A stretch of DNA of 64,000 nucleotides from Pseudomonadota bacterium (GCA_021777535.1 JAJYDN010000010.1:1-64000), one strand, 5' to 3'; counted from the first letter of the stretch, positions 8,372 to 17,860 are shown. Numbers and translations: made by a program. Notes: generated from the sequence alone by a model not told the origin.

Positions 8372-9178
8372 ATGATGCAACTCATTCTCCATGTGGCCGC
8401 CGTGATTCTCTACGGGCTGTCCGGCCTCCTCTATTGGCGCGAGCTGCCAAAGACCGGCCCGCGCAACTGGAGACCCGCGGCCGCCTTCGGCGCCGCGGCG
8501 GTGATCCTGCAGGGCGTGCTGCTCGCAAGCGACCTCGACCGCAACGGACAGCTCGTGCTCGGCATCGGCATCATCCTGTCGCTCGATGCGTGGGCGGTGG
8601 CGGCCATCTTCCTGGTCGCTTCGCTCAGCAAACCGCTCGCCAATCTCGGCGCCTTCATCATGCCGACGGCAGCGCTTGCCTCGATTGCCGAGATCTTCCT
8701 GCCGCTTGAGCCCGAACCGGTGCCGGCCAGCGACCCCTGGCTCATCGTCCATGTCGTGATCTCGATCCTCGCCTACAGCCTGCTCGCCATCGCCGTAGTG
8801 CAAAGCCTGATGCTCTGGCTCCAGGAACGGCGGCTGCGGCGCAAGCAGCCGGCCCACCTGATGCAGGCGCTGCCGCCGATGGAGACCATGGAAAGCCTCA
8901 TGTTCGAGATGATCCGGGTCGGTTTCATTTTGCTGACACTGACACTGATAAGCGGCTTTTTCTTCTCCGATCAGCTCTTTGGGCGGCCGCTGTCGATCAG
9001 CCACCACAGCATCCTCGCGCTCGTCGCCTGGCTCGTGTTCGCCATTTTGCTGCTCGGGCGCTGGCGTTTTGGCTGGCGCGGCCGCAACGCCGTGCGCTGG
9101 ACGGTGGGCGGCTTCGTGCTGCTCGTCTTCGTCTACGTGGGCGCCCAGGTCCTGCTGAAACTCGCCATCATCCGCTAG
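8372..9178 (+). CDS. CcsA/YpjD-family inner-membrane protein
   Basis: A 268-residue polytopic membrane protein with about eight hydrophobic segments starting at residue 5 and a histidine in the last third (SISHHSILALVAWLVFAILLLGRW) in the style of the CcsA/CcmC cytochrome c assembly fold. The single-gene YpjD subfamily beside ffh is widespread in gammaproteobacteria, and its function is not settled; in E. coli YpjD is an inner-membrane protein near ffh. ATG codons at 8372 and 8375 are both possible. It is followed at 50 bp by the CorC-like gene, with a short hairpin and T-run between. Confidence 0.88.
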   Translation: MMQLILHVAAVILYGLSGLLYWRELPKTGPRNWRPAAAFGAAAVILQGVLLASDLDRNGQLVLGIGIILSLDAWAVAAIFLVASLSKPLANLGAFIMPTAALASIAEIFLPLEPEPVPASDPWLIVHVVISILAYSLLAIAVVQSLMLWLQERRLRRKQPAHLMQALPPMETMESLMFEMIRVGFILLTLTLISGFFFSDQLFGRPLSISHHSILALVAWLVFAILLLGRWRFGWRGRNAVRWTVGGFVLLVFVYVGAQVLLKLAIIR

Positions 9179-9196
9179 AGCCTCGAAACTTGAGGC

Positions 9197-9215
9197 AGCC
9201 TGTGATAGGCTTTTT
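9197..9215 (+). terminator. Short hairpin with T-run between ccsA-like and corC-like genes
   Basis: AGCCT-GTGAT-AGGCT followed by TTTT, directly after another small inverted repeat (GCCTC...GAGGC). The 5-bp stem is weak for a terminator and lies just before the next start codon, so it may attenuate or merely reduce read-through. Confidence 0.35.
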
Positions 9216-9227
9216 CGTTCCTTCTTT

Positions 9228-10535
9228 GTGGAGCCTCTGGGCTTGGACGACGTTCCGCTAGGCACGCTGGCCGGCGTACTCTGTTTTTTGATCCTCCTCT
9301 CCGGGTTTTTCTCGGCTGCCGAAATCGGCCTGATGACCGTCAACCGCTACCGCCTGCGCTATCTCGCCCAAAGCGGACACCGCGGGGCGCGGCGCGCCGA
9401 GGCCTTGCTGCGCCGGCCGGACCGGGTGCTCGGCATCGTGCTGCTCGGCAACAACTTCGCGAACATCGCCGCGGCGTCGGTGGCGACCCTGATCGCCTTG
9501 CGGGTCTATGGCCCGAATGCGATCGCCCTCGTCACGGGACTGCTGACGCTCGTAATCCTGATCGTCGCCGAGACCGCACCAAAGACACTCGCCGCGCTCT
9601 ACCCCGAACAGGTGGCCTTCGTGTCGGCCTATCTCCTGACACCCCTTTTGCGGCTCATCTATCCGCTCGTCGCCGCCGTCAACTCGATCTCCAATCTCCT
9701 CCTGCGGATGTTTGGCATCTCGGTCGCGCCGCGGCGCACCGAGCAGATAAGCGCCGATGAATTGCGGGCGGTACTGATCGAGGCCGGCGGCCTCATCCCG
9801 AAGAGCCACCAGGCGATGCTGCTCGGCATCCTGGATCTCGAAAAGATCACGGTCGATGACGTCATGGTGCCCCGGCGCGAGGTCGAAGGCATCGATCTCG
9901 ACGCCGAGTGGCCCGAGATCGTCAGCCTGCTTGAGAACAGCCACTTCACGCGGCTGCCGGTCTACCGCGGCAGCCTCGACAATGTGATCGGCATGCTGCA
10001 TGTGCGCCGCGCGCTGAATCTGGTGCTCGGCGGGCGGTTGAACCGCGAGGATCTGCAGAACGCACTGCTCGAGCCCTATTACATCCCGGAAGGGACGCCG
10101 CTTACCAAGCAGCTTTTGAACTTCAAGAACTCGAAGCGGCGCATCGGCCTGGTCGTCGATGAATACGGTGATCTGATGGGGCTCGTGACGCTCGAGGAGA
10201 TCCTCGAAGAGATCGTCGGCGAATTCACCACGCAGCCGCCGGGACCCGAGCGGGACGTGTTCCCGCAGCCTGACGGGAGCTATCTCATCAACGGGGGCGC
10301 CAACATCCGCGACCTGAACCGCACGCTCAACTGGCAGCTGCCGCTCGATGGGCCAAAGACCATAAACGGTCTCATCACCGAATACCTGGAGGACATCCCG
10401 GCCCCCGGGACCAGCCTCATGCTGAACGGCTATCTGGTCGAGATCGTCCGCACCCGCGGCACCGCCATCCAGGTCGCGCGCATCAAGCCCTACGAGACCG
10501 AGACGGCCGAATCGGCGGAACCCGCAGACAAATAG
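9228..10535 (+). CDS. CNNM/CorC (HlyC-CorC, YfjD-like) membrane protein with CBS domains
   Basis: A 435-residue member of the CNNM/CorC family of putative Mg2+/Co2+ transporters. The N-terminal half has the DUF21 membrane domain (LSGFFSAAEIGLMTVNRYRL, LGNNFANIAAASVATL, AETAPKTLAALYP). A cytoplasmic CBS pair follows (VDDVMVPRREVEGID..., FTRLPVYRGSLDNVIGMLHVRR, VDEYGDLMGLVTLEEILEEIVGE), then the C-terminal CorC_HlyC domain (LNWQLPLDGPKTINGLITEYLEDIP). The start at 9228 is GTG; a TTG at 9243 is an alternative. Gene order ffh / ypjD / yfjD matches E. coli. Confidence 0.93.
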   Translation: MEPLGLDDVPLGTLAGVLCFLILLSGFFSAAEIGLMTVNRYRLRYLAQSGHRGARRAEALLRRPDRVLGIVLLGNNFANIAAASVATLIALRVYGPNAIALVTGLLTLVILIVAETAPKTLAALYPEQVAFVSAYLLTPLLRLIYPLVAAVNSISNLLLRMFGISVAPRRTEQISADELRAVLIEAGGLIPKSHQAMLLGILDLEKITVDDVMVPRREVEGIDLDAEWPEIVSLLENSHFTRLPVYRGSLDNVIGMLHVRRALNLVLGGRLNREDLQNALLEPYYIPEGTPLTKQLLNFKNSKRRIGLVVDEYGDLMGLVTLEEILEEIVGEFTTQPPGPERDVFPQPDGSYLINGGANIRDLNRTLNWQLPLDGPKTINGLITEYLEDIPAPGTSLMLNGYLVEIVRTRGTAIQVARIKPYETETAESAEPADK

Positions 10536-10880
10536 ACCGGAACAAAGTCCCTTCCGCCGTAACCGGCCTGATCGGCTGTATCCCGGCATCCAGACACGCC
10601 GGTGCGCCCTGCGTCCCCGGCCTCCAGGGTCTTTGCGTCCGCCGTTTATCGACCCGGCAAGACAGACTCCATGCCTCCTTGTCTCATGAGGACCCGCCGG
10701 CATCGGGCCTTCGCGGACGTCCGCAGATTCCCCCATGCAAGCGCACACGGAGCCGTCCCATCACTCGACCTGGGGACAACCGCCACCCCCTGCGCGCTTC
10801 CCCGGACGGCGTCGCGAACAGGTGGCCCCTGAAAGAAACTTTTCATCGCGCAAGGCGGCTTTTCCCGCCGGGAGAGGATA

Positions 10881-10917
10881 GTGTACGGACTTCTGTGCGC
10901 ATTCCTGGACTACGCAA
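10881..10917 (+). repeat. Relic of an IS256-family left end
   Basis: Starting GTGTAC, this stretch aligns almost base for base with the left end of the IS256-like element at 44232 (GTGTAC-GACTT-TGTGC-ATTC-TGGACT-CG), differing at roughly six positions over 37. No transposase follows, so it is an orphan end. Confidence 0.6.
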
Positions 10918-11174
10918 CGATTGTGCGCCGACTTTCGGTACGCGCGACCGGGACCTCCAGGCCGCCCCGCGCCATAAGGCTCGGCGCAGCGCACGACCTC
11001 GCAGCGAAGCGGCGGGGTGCGTGCGGCCATCCTGCGGCCACGCCGTGCGCTGATTCGACGCACGAGAGACTCGCCCGCCCGCAAGGACCCGGACCCCTTG
11101 CCAGCCGAAGAACCGGTCCTGCGGGCCCCTCGCCTCGGCGCTGCGCACCTCCCTTGGTTTGTTCGAAGGACACA

Positions 11175-11351
11175 TTCCGCGAGAACTTCGCGATCATCCG
11201 CGGCGACGTCCTGCGCGCCAGTTACGGCATGAACCCCTGGCAGGAAAAGGACCGGGCAGTAACCTCGTCGTGGATCTCCCGCATCGGGGACGCCAAGGAT
11301 TCCTTGCTGCGCTGCCACCAGGACATGGTCATCGTCGATGAGGCGCACAAA
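11175..11351 (+). pseudogene. Fragment of SNF2/DEAH-type helicase (DrmD-like?)
   Basis: One frame reads FRENFAIIRGDVLRASYG, then NPWQEKDRAVTSSWISRIGD and LLRCHQDMVIVDEAHK, which resembles the segment leading into the DEAH Walker B box of large SNF2-type helicases, including those of DISARM-like defence loci. The similarity stops right after DEAHK: the frame then becomes low-complexity and no start, P-loop or helicase C-terminal motifs are present. It is therefore a short relic, not a gene. The DrmD link is from recall of motif style, so the subfamily is uncertain. Confidence 0.5.
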
Positions 11352-11530
11352 TGGAAGACATCGTCTTCCTGTTCCGGCACAAGGCCGGCCCGCCGATGGG
11401 CGTCCTCTTGCGCATGATCCTGGCCGCTACCCCCGCCCCCCGATCACACCTTGTCAACAGGAGACGGGCATGCATGCCGCCCAGGGGCTCGCGGATAAGG
11501 GGATCGAAGCGCGCCCGATATGAAAGACCG

Positions 11531-13096
11531 CTACGCGTCGCCCTGACGGGGCGCGATGCGCGCCAGATGGTCGCGGGCGCGGGCGAGCAACGGCTCCGGC
11601 AGACCGCTTCTGCCCGCAATGACAAGCCCGTGCGAGGAGCCGCTCTCGCCCACCCGTAATGCATAGGTCGGTGCGAGACGCTCGGCATCAAAGACCATCG
11701 TCGCGTTGCTGAGATACGGATGCCGTTCGGCATAGGCCTTCAAGGGGCTCAAATGCGTGGTGATGACCCCGCGCACCGACCGCGCCGCGAGTTCGTCGAG
11801 CACCGCCATGGCAAGGGCCGCCCCCTCTTCCGGATCCGTCCCCGTACCCAGCTCATCCATCAGCACGAGCGTGCCTTCGTCGGCCTCGCCGAGGAGCCGC
11901 TTCAGGACCTCGACGTGGGCGGCGAAGGTCGAGAGGTGATGCAGGAGGCTTTGGCGGTCCCCGATGTCGACCACGAGCCGCGAGAAATCCCCGACGACCG
12001 CCGTCCCCTCCGTCGGCAGATGCAGACCGCAGTACGCCATGGCCACCAGAAGGCCCACGGTTTTCAGGGCCACCGTCTTGCCGCCGGTATTGGGACCCGT
12101 GATGAGGAGCATCGGCTGTTCGCCATCGAGCGTGATCGACAGCGGCACGGGCAGCGGACCGCGCTTGTCGGCGTAGGCAAGCAGCATGGCCGGATGGGTG
12201 GCGCCGGCAAGCTTCAGGCTGCGCGCCCGTGTCCATTCCACCGGACTCGCATTCAGGTGCACGCTCAAGTGGCCGCCGGCGAAGGCGAGATCGATCCAGG
12301 CGATCGCGCCGATCAGCCGTTCGAGATCCGCCCGCGCACCCTGCACGATCGCCGTCAGCCGCCGGCGGATGGCGAATTCCTCGGCATCGCGCTGTCCATT
12401 CAGTGTCTCCAGGCGGTTATTGGCGGCGACGGCTTCCAGGGGCTCGATGAGCTGGCGCTGTCCGTGGGCGGCAGGACCCCGGCGCACCCCCTTGATGTCC
12501 TGGGCCACCGCCGCCGGCACGGCCAGCAGCAGGCGCGCACCCTGGCTTGCGATCCCCTCTTCGGGGCGGCCCGCCAGTTTCAGCTCCAGCAGTTTTTTCT
12601 TCAGGATGTCTTCGACATGCGCCCGGGCATAGGCCACCTCGCCGGCAAGGACCTTCAGTTCGGGACTCGCCTCATCGCGCAGCCGCCCATTGGGGTGCAA
12701 CGCGCCTTCGAGTGCGGCCTCGACCGCTTGCGGGGGCGCGAGGTCTGCAAGATCCCCGGGATAGAGCCCGGGATAGCGGGTCACCCGCTCGGCAAGCGGC
12801 CGCATGGCCGCCATCAGTTGACCGACATGGAAGAGGGCCTGCACGGGGAGCGCACTGCCGGCCTGCGCCGACTGGCGCAAGGCGGCGCGGATGTCCGGCA
12901 CCCTGGACAAGGTCCCGCTGCCGGCCTCGATGGCTTGGCGCGCCGCACTCACGGCCGCCTGCATGCGCTGCGCCGTTGCCTGTTCGGGTGCCGGTTCCAG
13001 GGCGGCCGCCGCATCCGCCCCGTAGGGCGTGGCGGTCAGACGCTCGATCAGGCGGCGAATGCCGCTGAATTCCACCGCTTCGAGATCTGCTTGCAT
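11531..13096 (-). CDS. MutS2-family ATPase lacking the Smr domain
   Basis: A 521-residue MutS2-like protein: helical clamp/lever region (residues about 1-300), then the ABC-type ATPase with GPNTGGKT (Walker A), LVLMDELGTGTDPEEG (Walker B/D-loop) and GVITTHLSPLKAYAERH. Typical MutS2 is about 780 residues, with a coiled coil, KOW and C-terminal Smr nuclease domain. Here the protein ends soon after the ATPase (ARDHLARIAPRQGDA), so Smr is absent. MutS2 proteins suppress recombination or rescue collided ribosomes; without Smr, a ribosome-splitting or DNA-binding ATPase role is more likely than cleavage. The start at 13096 lies 4 bp after tsaB, so the two are co-transcribed. Confidence 0.88.
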   Translation of the reverse strand: MQADLEAVEFSGIRRLIERLTATPYGADAAAALEPAPEQATAQRMQAAVSAARQAIEAGSGTLSRVPDIRAALRQSAQAGSALPVQALFHVGQLMAAMRPLAERVTRYPGLYPGDLADLAPPQAVEAALEGALHPNGRLRDEASPELKVLAGEVAYARAHVEDILKKKLLELKLAGRPEEGIASQGARLLLAVPAAVAQDIKGVRRGPAAHGQRQLIEPLEAVAANNRLETLNGQRDAEEFAIRRRLTAIVQGARADLERLIGAIAWIDLAFAGGHLSVHLNASPVEWTRARSLKLAGATHPAMLLAYADKRGPLPVPLSITLDGEQPMLLITGPNTGGKTVALKTVGLLVAMAYCGLHLPTEGTAVVGDFSRLVVDIGDRQSLLHHLSTFAAHVEVLKRLLGEADEGTLVLMDELGTGTDPEEGAALAMAVLDELAARSVRGVITTHLSPLKAYAERHPYLSNATMVFDAERLAPTYALRVGESGSSHGLVIAGRSGLPEPLLARARDHLARIAPRQGDA

Positions 13097-13100
13097 GGAC

Positions 13101-13772
13101 TCATTCTAATCCTGTCCCCGGACACTTGGCCACTTCATCGCGCAGGTACACAGGCAGCGCCTCTTCCGGCGCCACGAGTTCCCCGCGCGCGGCCATCAGG
13201 GCCGCCAGAGCCGCGACCGCCGCCGCTTCGGGCGCCACCCCCGCCTGCACCGTCACGCCAAAACGGACGATCAGGATCTCGCCGTAGCGGTCGGCGCCGC
13301 TGCCTGCGGCCACATGGTGCGGTGTCGGCGGCGGCGGCATCGCCTGCGGCCCGCAGAGTCCTTCCCGCCCCTGCAGCTGCGGAATGCCCGCCTTATCCTG
13401 CGTGAAGTATCCGTAATACAGCTCTTCTTGCCGTGCATCGATGGCCGCGAGCGTCCGGCCGCAGCCTGCCGTGTACGCAAGCGCCTGCAGGGAAGACACC
13501 GCGGCGACCGGCCGGTCCAGCGCCAAGGCGATCCCCTGCGCGATGGCAGCGGCCACCCGCAGACCGGTGAAGGAACCGGGACCCCGGCCGAAGGCGATGA
13601 CGTCCAGGGCCCCCAAGGCCACACCGGCCTCGGCCAAAAGCGGCGGAATCAGGGCCAGCACCCCTTCGGCACGCGCCAGTCCGCCACCTGCCACCTTCTG
13701 CTGCGCCTGCCCCTGACACAACAGGGCCACCGAAGCCCTTTCGGTCGCAGTTTCGATCGCGAGAATATTCAT
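13101..13772 (-). CDS. tsaB: tRNA t6A threonylcarbamoyladenosine biosynthesis protein TsaB
   Basis: Non-catalytic partner of TsaD in the TsaBDE complex that installs t6A37 on ANN-decoding tRNAs. The 223-residue product begins MNILAIETATERASVALL, contains the hallmark FGRGPGSFTGLRVAAAIAQG and the segment LAAIDARQEELYYGYF, and has the ASKHA fold expected for the family at about the normal length. The start at 13772 is the family start. mutS2 follows 4 bp downstream. tsaD and tsaE are not in the window. Confidence 0.95.
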   Translation of the reverse strand: MNILAIETATERASVALLCQGQAQQKVAGGGLARAEGVLALIPPLLAEAGVALGALDVIAFGRGPGSFTGLRVAAAIAQGIALALDRPVAAVSSLQALAYTAGCGRTLAAIDARQEELYYGYFTQDKAGIPQLQGREGLCGPQAMPPPPTPHHVAAGSGADRYGEILIVRFGVTVQAGVAPEAAAVAALAALMAARGELVAPEEALPVYLRDEVAKCPGTGLE

Positions 13773-14468
13773 GTGCTCCCTTCATCCCAGGCGGATAGGC
13801 AGAGCCCCTCCCGCCGGTCCCGGGGGCCGCGGAGGACCTGCTGGCGCCTGGCCGGACCGCTCAACCGCGCCCGCCTAGCCAGCCGTACGCGGCCCTGCCT
13901 GCGCATTCTTTCATCGCCGGACTGCCTTGCGCAATGATCGCCCAGGCCGCGGGCCACGACTTGCCATGCGCGTACAGGTTTGATCTCAGAGGTCACGGCG
14001 ATGCTGCAATCCGCGGGTTTCGTGCAGATCCGCATTGCACCAAAGGACGAGAGCACGGCCTTTATGCAGGATTGGGCGCCGGGGCGGCCCGTCACCGACC
14101 CTGTGGTGTCCGCCACCATCGAGGCCGTGAAGCCCCTGGCCTGACCGGCAGGGGGCCGCCTCCCCCGCGGCCGCCTTCGACCGCCCGCGTTTGGCAGCGC
14201 TCTGCCAATCCCCGTCCCGGGACCCTCTCCGATACGCCCGGTGGAGGCCAGGCGCGCCCGCCGGACTGCCGGATGGGGACCGGTCTGCCCAAAGGGCGCC
14301 TCCCGCAACCGACCTGCGGCGCCGTCAGGCCGCGAGCACACCCGCCGGGACAGGCCACCCCGCGCGGCTCCCGCAGAGGCCCCGGGGTCCGCGCCGATGG
14401 GGCAAGGACCGCCCCGTCATCCCCGGGCCCCGGCAGCGCAAAGACCGCGCGCCCGTCCCCAAATCATG
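13773..14468. other. Decayed spacer between tsaB and rfbD
   Basis: About 700 bp of GC-rich sequence with no intact gene. It contains the tail of an arsenite methyltransferase gene at 13983-14144. The part from 14145 to 14468 shows nothing recognisable beyond GC-rich shadow frames. Confidence 0.55.
13983..14144 (+). pseudogene. 3' remnant of an arsenite methyltransferase (arsM)-like gene
   Basis: The frame reads ISEVTAMLQSAGFVQIRI, then APKDESTAFMQDWAPGR and VVSATIEAVKPLA-stop. This matches the C-terminal end of ArsM-type methyltransferases, where a GF-x-x-I-x-I strand, a P-G-x-x-x-x-D-x-V-x-S-A turn and a KP terminus are typical. Nothing of the SAM-binding core or the arsenic-binding cysteines lies upstream. 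It is a truncated leftover, suggesting a lost arsenic-resistance gene. Confidence 0.55.
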
Positions 14469-15353
14469 CTATGCGCCCGCCTGCAGGCAGCTGCGAAGCG
14501 CCGCCTCCCATTGCGGCATGTGGATGCCGAACACACGATCGAGCCTGGCGCTCGAGAGCACCGAATACGCGGGACGGCGCGCCCGCGTGGGATAGTCCGC
14601 CGTGGTGATCGGCGTGACCGCAGCCGGAATATGGAGTCCTTCGAGGATCGCCTGCGCAAAACCCCACCAGGTCGTCTCGCCGCCACAGGTCGCGTGATAG
14701 ATGCCCGAAAGCTCCCGGATACCCGCATGACCGAGAATGCCTTCCGTGGCCGCCGCCAAAGCCGCCACGCTCGTAGGACTCCCCCATTGGTCGGCGACCA
14801 CGGTAAGCGGTCTTCCCGTCTGCGCCCGCTCGCGGCCCAAACGCTCCATGGTCGTCAGGAAATTGCGCCCCTGCCGGTCGTAGAGCCAGGCCGTGCGCAG
14901 GATGTAGAAGATGCCGCCGGCGCCTGCCACCCGTTCCTCGCCTGCGCGCTTGGAGGCGCCGTAGACCCCAAGCGGCGCCGCCGGATCGTCTTCCCGGTAG
15001 GGTGTGCGGCCCTGGCCATCGAACACGTAATCGGTCGAATAATGCACAAAGACCGCACCACGCCTGCGCGCCTCTTCGGCCATCACGCCGGGGGCCACGG
15101 CATTGGCGGCGTAGGCGCGGTCCGGTTCGTCTTCGGCGCGGTCCACGGCCGTGTAGGCCGCCGCGTTGATGATGATCGAGGGTGCGGCGGCGGCGATGGC
15201 CGCCCGCACGGCAGCCGGGTCGCCCACATCGCAATCCGCATGCGCAAGCCCCACGACATCCCGCCGCGCAGAGAGCAGGCGGCGCAATGCCTGTCCGAGC
15301 TGGCCGCCGGCGCCAAAAAGGAGGATGCGGCCTTCTGTCCCTTCAGCGGACAT
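14469..15353 (-). CDS. rfbD: dTDP-4-dehydrorhamnose reductase
   Basis: NADPH-dependent SDR-type reductase making dTDP-L-rhamnose, the last step of the pathway. The 294-residue product has the GAGGQLGQAL nucleotide-binding loop, NAAAYTAVDRAE, the catalytic STDYVFDG and the YxxxK motif YGASKRAGE, followed by ILRTAWLYDRQGRNF. It overlaps the end of rfbC by 11 bp and is the last gene of rfbB-rfbA-rfbC-rfbD. Downstream is decayed spacer. Confidence 0.96.
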   Translation of the reverse strand: MSAEGTEGRILLFGAGGQLGQALRRLLSARRDVVGLAHADCDVGDPAAVRAAIAAAAPSIIINAAAYTAVDRAEDEPDRAYAANAVAPGVMAEEARRRGAVFVHYSTDYVFDGQGRTPYREDDPAAPLGVYGASKRAGEERVAGAGGIFYILRTAWLYDRQGRNFLTTMERLGRERAQTGRPLTVVADQWGSPTSVAALAAATEGILGHAGIRELSGIYHATCGGETTWWGFAQAILEGLHIPAAVTPITTADYPTRARRPAYSVLSSARLDRVFGIHMPQWEAALRSCLQAGA

Positions 15354-15882
15354 CCTTCAAGACGGCCGCAAGCGGCCGGCCCTCCCGGTCTTTCGCCGAC
15401 ACGATCGGATCGCGCACAGGCCAGGCCACACCCACCGCCGGGTCGTCCCAGGCGAGCGTGAATTCCGCCTTCGGGTTGTAGAGGGCCGTGCACTTGTAGA
15501 TCACATCGGCGGTTTCGCTCAACACGCAAAAGCCGTGCGCGAACCCCGGCGGCACATAGAGCTGGCGATGATCCTGCGCCGACAGCACGACACCGTACCA
15601 CTGGCCGACCGTCGGTGAGTCCGGCCGGATGTCGACTGCCACATCGAAGATGTCGCCCGTCACCGGGAAGACGAGCTTTCCCTGCCAGTCCGGAAACTGG
15701 TAATGGAGCCCGCGCAGCACGCCCCGGCGCGAGTGCGACAGATTGTCCTGCACGAAGGCGCCACCCACGATGGGCGCATATTTCCCGGCGTGGTGGGTCT
15801 CCAGGAAATAGCCGCGGTCATCCGGAAATTTCCGCGGCACGATACATTTCAGGCCCGCCAGGGGTGTATCGATGATCTCCAC
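15343..15882 (-). CDS. rfbC: dTDP-4-dehydrorhamnose 3,5-epimerase
   Basis: Cupin-fold epimerase converting dTDP-4-keto-6-deoxy-glucose to the L-lyxo form. The 179-residue product shows the family sequence FPDDRGYFLETHHAGKY, FVQDNLSHSRRGVLRGLHYQ (catalytic histidine) and LYVPPGFAHGFCVLSETADVIYKCT. The length is normal (about 180). It starts 3 bp after the rfbA stop and overlaps rfbD by 11 bp, so the operon is translationally tight. Confidence 0.97.
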   Translation of the reverse strand: MEIIDTPLAGLKCIVPRKFPDDRGYFLETHHAGKYAPIVGGAFVQDNLSHSRRGVLRGLHYQFPDWQGKLVFPVTGDIFDVAVDIRPDSPTVGQWYGVVLSAQDHRQLYVPPGFAHGFCVLSETADVIYKCTALYNPKAEFTLAWDDPAVGVAWPVRDPIVSAKDREGRPLAAVLKDVR

Positions 15883-15884
15883 GG

Positions 15885-16772
15885 CTATATCCCCTGCTCG
15901 GCCACGTCGCGCAGATAGGCGCCGTAGTCGCCGCCTGCCGCCTGCGCCAGGCGGCGCAGCTGACCGGCATCGATGAAGCCCTTCTCGAAGGCCACCTCTT
16001 CCACGCAGGCGATCTTCAGCCCCTGGCGGCCCTCGATCGCCTGCACGTAATTGGCCGCGTGCATGAGCGCCTCGTGGGTGCCGGTATCGAGCCAGGCGAC
16101 ACCGCGGCCCAGCCGCTCCACGCGCAACTGCCCGGCGCGCAGGTACTGCTTGTTGACATCCGTGATCTCGAGCTCCCCGCGCGCCGAAGGCTTAAGATTC
16201 GCGGCGATGTCGACCACCTGCCGGTCGTAGAAATAAAGTCCGGTGACCGCGTAATGCGAGCGGGGAACGGGCGGCTTTTCCTCGATGTCGACCACACGGC
16301 CCTCCCCATCGAAGGTCACCACGCCATAGCGGCTGGGATCGCGCACCCGGTAGCCGAACACCACCGCCCCCGCGGGGGCGGACTCGTGCCCGTTCTGCTG
16401 CGCGAGATCCGCAAGGTGCGAGCCCAGTCCCGGTCCGTAGAAGATGTTGTCCCCGAGCACGAGCGCGACCGGCTCGCCGTCGATGAAATCGGCGCCGATC
16501 AGAAAGGCCTGCGCGATCCCTTCCGGGCGCGGCTGCTCACGATACGCGATCCGCAGGCCGAGATGATGGCCATCCCCGAAGAGCGCCGTGAACTGCGGCA
16601 GGTCCCGTGGCGTCGAGATGATGAGGATGTCGCGGATACCGGCCAGCATGAGCGTCGACAAGGGATAATAGATCATCGGCTTGTCGTAGACCGGCAACAA
16701 CTGCTTGCTGATGACGCGCGTAAGCGGCGCAAGCCGGGTCCCCGACCCCCCTGCCAGGATGATGCCCTTCAT
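15885..16772 (-). CDS. rfbA: Glucose-1-phosphate thymidylyltransferase
   Basis: Forms dTDP-glucose from dTTP and glucose-1-phosphate. From the ATG at 16772 the 295-residue product begins [18 protein letters not shown], with the nucleotidyltransferase signature, then [33 protein letters not shown] and [14 protein letters not shown]. The frame is open 31 codons further upstream, but the family start is 16772, which overlaps the rfbB stop by 4 bp (ATGA). Confidence 0.97.
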   Translation of the reverse strand: MKGIILAGGSGTRLAPLTRVISKQLLPVYDKPMIYYPLSTLMLAGIRDILIISTPRDLPQFTALFGDGHHLGLRIAYREQPRPEGIAQAFLIGADFIDGEPVALVLGDNIFYGPGLGSHLADLAQQNGHESAPAGAVVFGYRVRDPSRYGVVTFDGEGRVVDIEEKPPVPRSHYAVTGLYFYDRQVVDIAANLKPSARGELEITDVNKQYLRAGQLRVERLGRGVAWLDTGTHEALMHAANYVQAIEGRQGLKIACVEEVAFEKGFIDAGQLRRLAQAAGGDYGAYLRDVAEQGI

Positions 16773-17860
16773 GCCCGCCCCTCCCCGGCAGGCGCCGCCA
16801 CCCGGTTTGCGTATTGCGTCTCCATCCACGCGGCATGGCCCCGGGCGCACACGGCGTCCACCCACGCATCGTGCCCGAGATACCAGTCCACCGTCTTCTT
16901 CAGGCCTTCGGCGAGCGTCATGCGGGGCTCCCAGCCGAGCTCGCGCTTCATCTTGCCGGCATCGATGGCATAGCGCCGGTCGTGACCGGGCCTGTCGGTG
17001 ACGTGTTTGATGAGATCCTTGTGCGGCGCGCCCGCCGGCAGCAGGGCATCGAGCGCCGCACAGAGCTCGCCGATGAGATCGAGGTTGCCGCGCTCACAGT
17101 TGCCGCCGATGTTGTAGACACTACCCGGGCGCCCCTTCGCAAGCACCCTGCAGAGCGCCTCGCAGTGATCGTCCACATGGAGCCAGTCGCGCACCTGCCG
17201 CCCGTCCCCGTAGACCGGCAGCGCCTCTTTCCTGCGCGCGTTCAGGATCATGAGCGGGATCAGTTTTTCCGGGTACTGGTAGGGGCCGTAATTGTTCGAA
17301 CAGTGCGTGGTGAGTGTCGGCAGGCCGTGGGTTTCGTGGTAGGCGCGCACGAGATGATCGGCGCCGGCCTTCGAGGCGGCATAAGGGGAATTGGGCGCAA
17401 ACGGATGGGTCTCCGTAAACGGCGGATCCATCGGGCCGAGGCTCCCGAACACCTCGTCGGTCGAGATCTGCAAAAACCGGAAGGCCTGTGCGGCTTGTGG
17501 CCCCAGGGTCCGCCAGTAGGCAAGCGCCCCGTCGAGCAGCACCATGGTCCCGAGCACGTTCGTGGTCAGAAACGCCGTCGGATCCTGTATCGACCGGTCG
17601 ACGTGCGATTCGGCCGCAAAATGGATGATCGCCTGCGGCCGGTAGGTCGCCAAAAGCCCCGCCACCAGCGCCCGGTCACCGATGTCGCCCTGGACGAAGA
17701 TGTGGTCGGGATCACCCTGGACCCTGTCCAGGCTATCGAGATTGCCGGCATAGGTCAGCTTGTCGAGATTGACGATCCGCGCAAGGCCGCTCTTGCGCGC
17801 AAGGCTCACGAAATTCGAGCCGATGAAACCGGCCCCCCCTGTCACCAGCCACGTGTCCAT
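16769..17860 (-). CDS. rfbB: dTDP-glucose 4,6-dehydratase
   Basis: NAD-dependent SDR enzyme, the second step of dTDP-rhamnose synthesis and first gene of this operon. The 363-residue product has [35 protein letters not shown], the catalytic [15 protein letters not shown] and [20 protein letters not shown] divergent aldo-keto reductase starts 129 bp away, and the shared spacer must hold both promoters. Supply of dTDP-rhamnose fits the rhamnosyltransferase-type genes at 28.9-34.9 kb. Confidence 0.97.
   Translation of the reverse strand: MDTWLVTGGAGFIGSNFVSLARKSGLARIVNLDKLTYAGNLDSLDRVQGDPDHIFVQGDIGDRALVAGLLATYRPQAIIHFAAESHVDRSIQDPTAFLTTNVLGTMVLLDGALAYWRTLGPQAAQAFRFLQISTDEVFGSLGPMDPPFTETHPFAPNSPYAASKAGADHLVRAYHETHGLPTLTTHCSNNYGPYQYPEKLIPLMILNARRKEALPVYGDGRQVRDWLHVDDHCEALCRVLAKGRPGSVYNIGGNCERGNLDLIGELCAALDALLPAGAPHKDLIKHVTDRPGHDRRYAIDAGKMKRELGWEPRMTLAEGLKKTVDWYLGHDAWVDAVCARGHAAWMETQYANRVAAPAGEGRA

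Larger units (their letters stand above)
10536..11530. other. Non-coding graveyard between corC-like gene and mutS2
   Basis: About 1 kb without a credible intact gene. Recognisable pieces are an IS256-type end at 10881 and a helicase fragment at 11175-11351. The rest is GC-rich with overlapping shadow frames and no ribosome sites. It looks like DNA left behind by insertion and deletion of a mobile or defence island. Confidence 0.6.
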
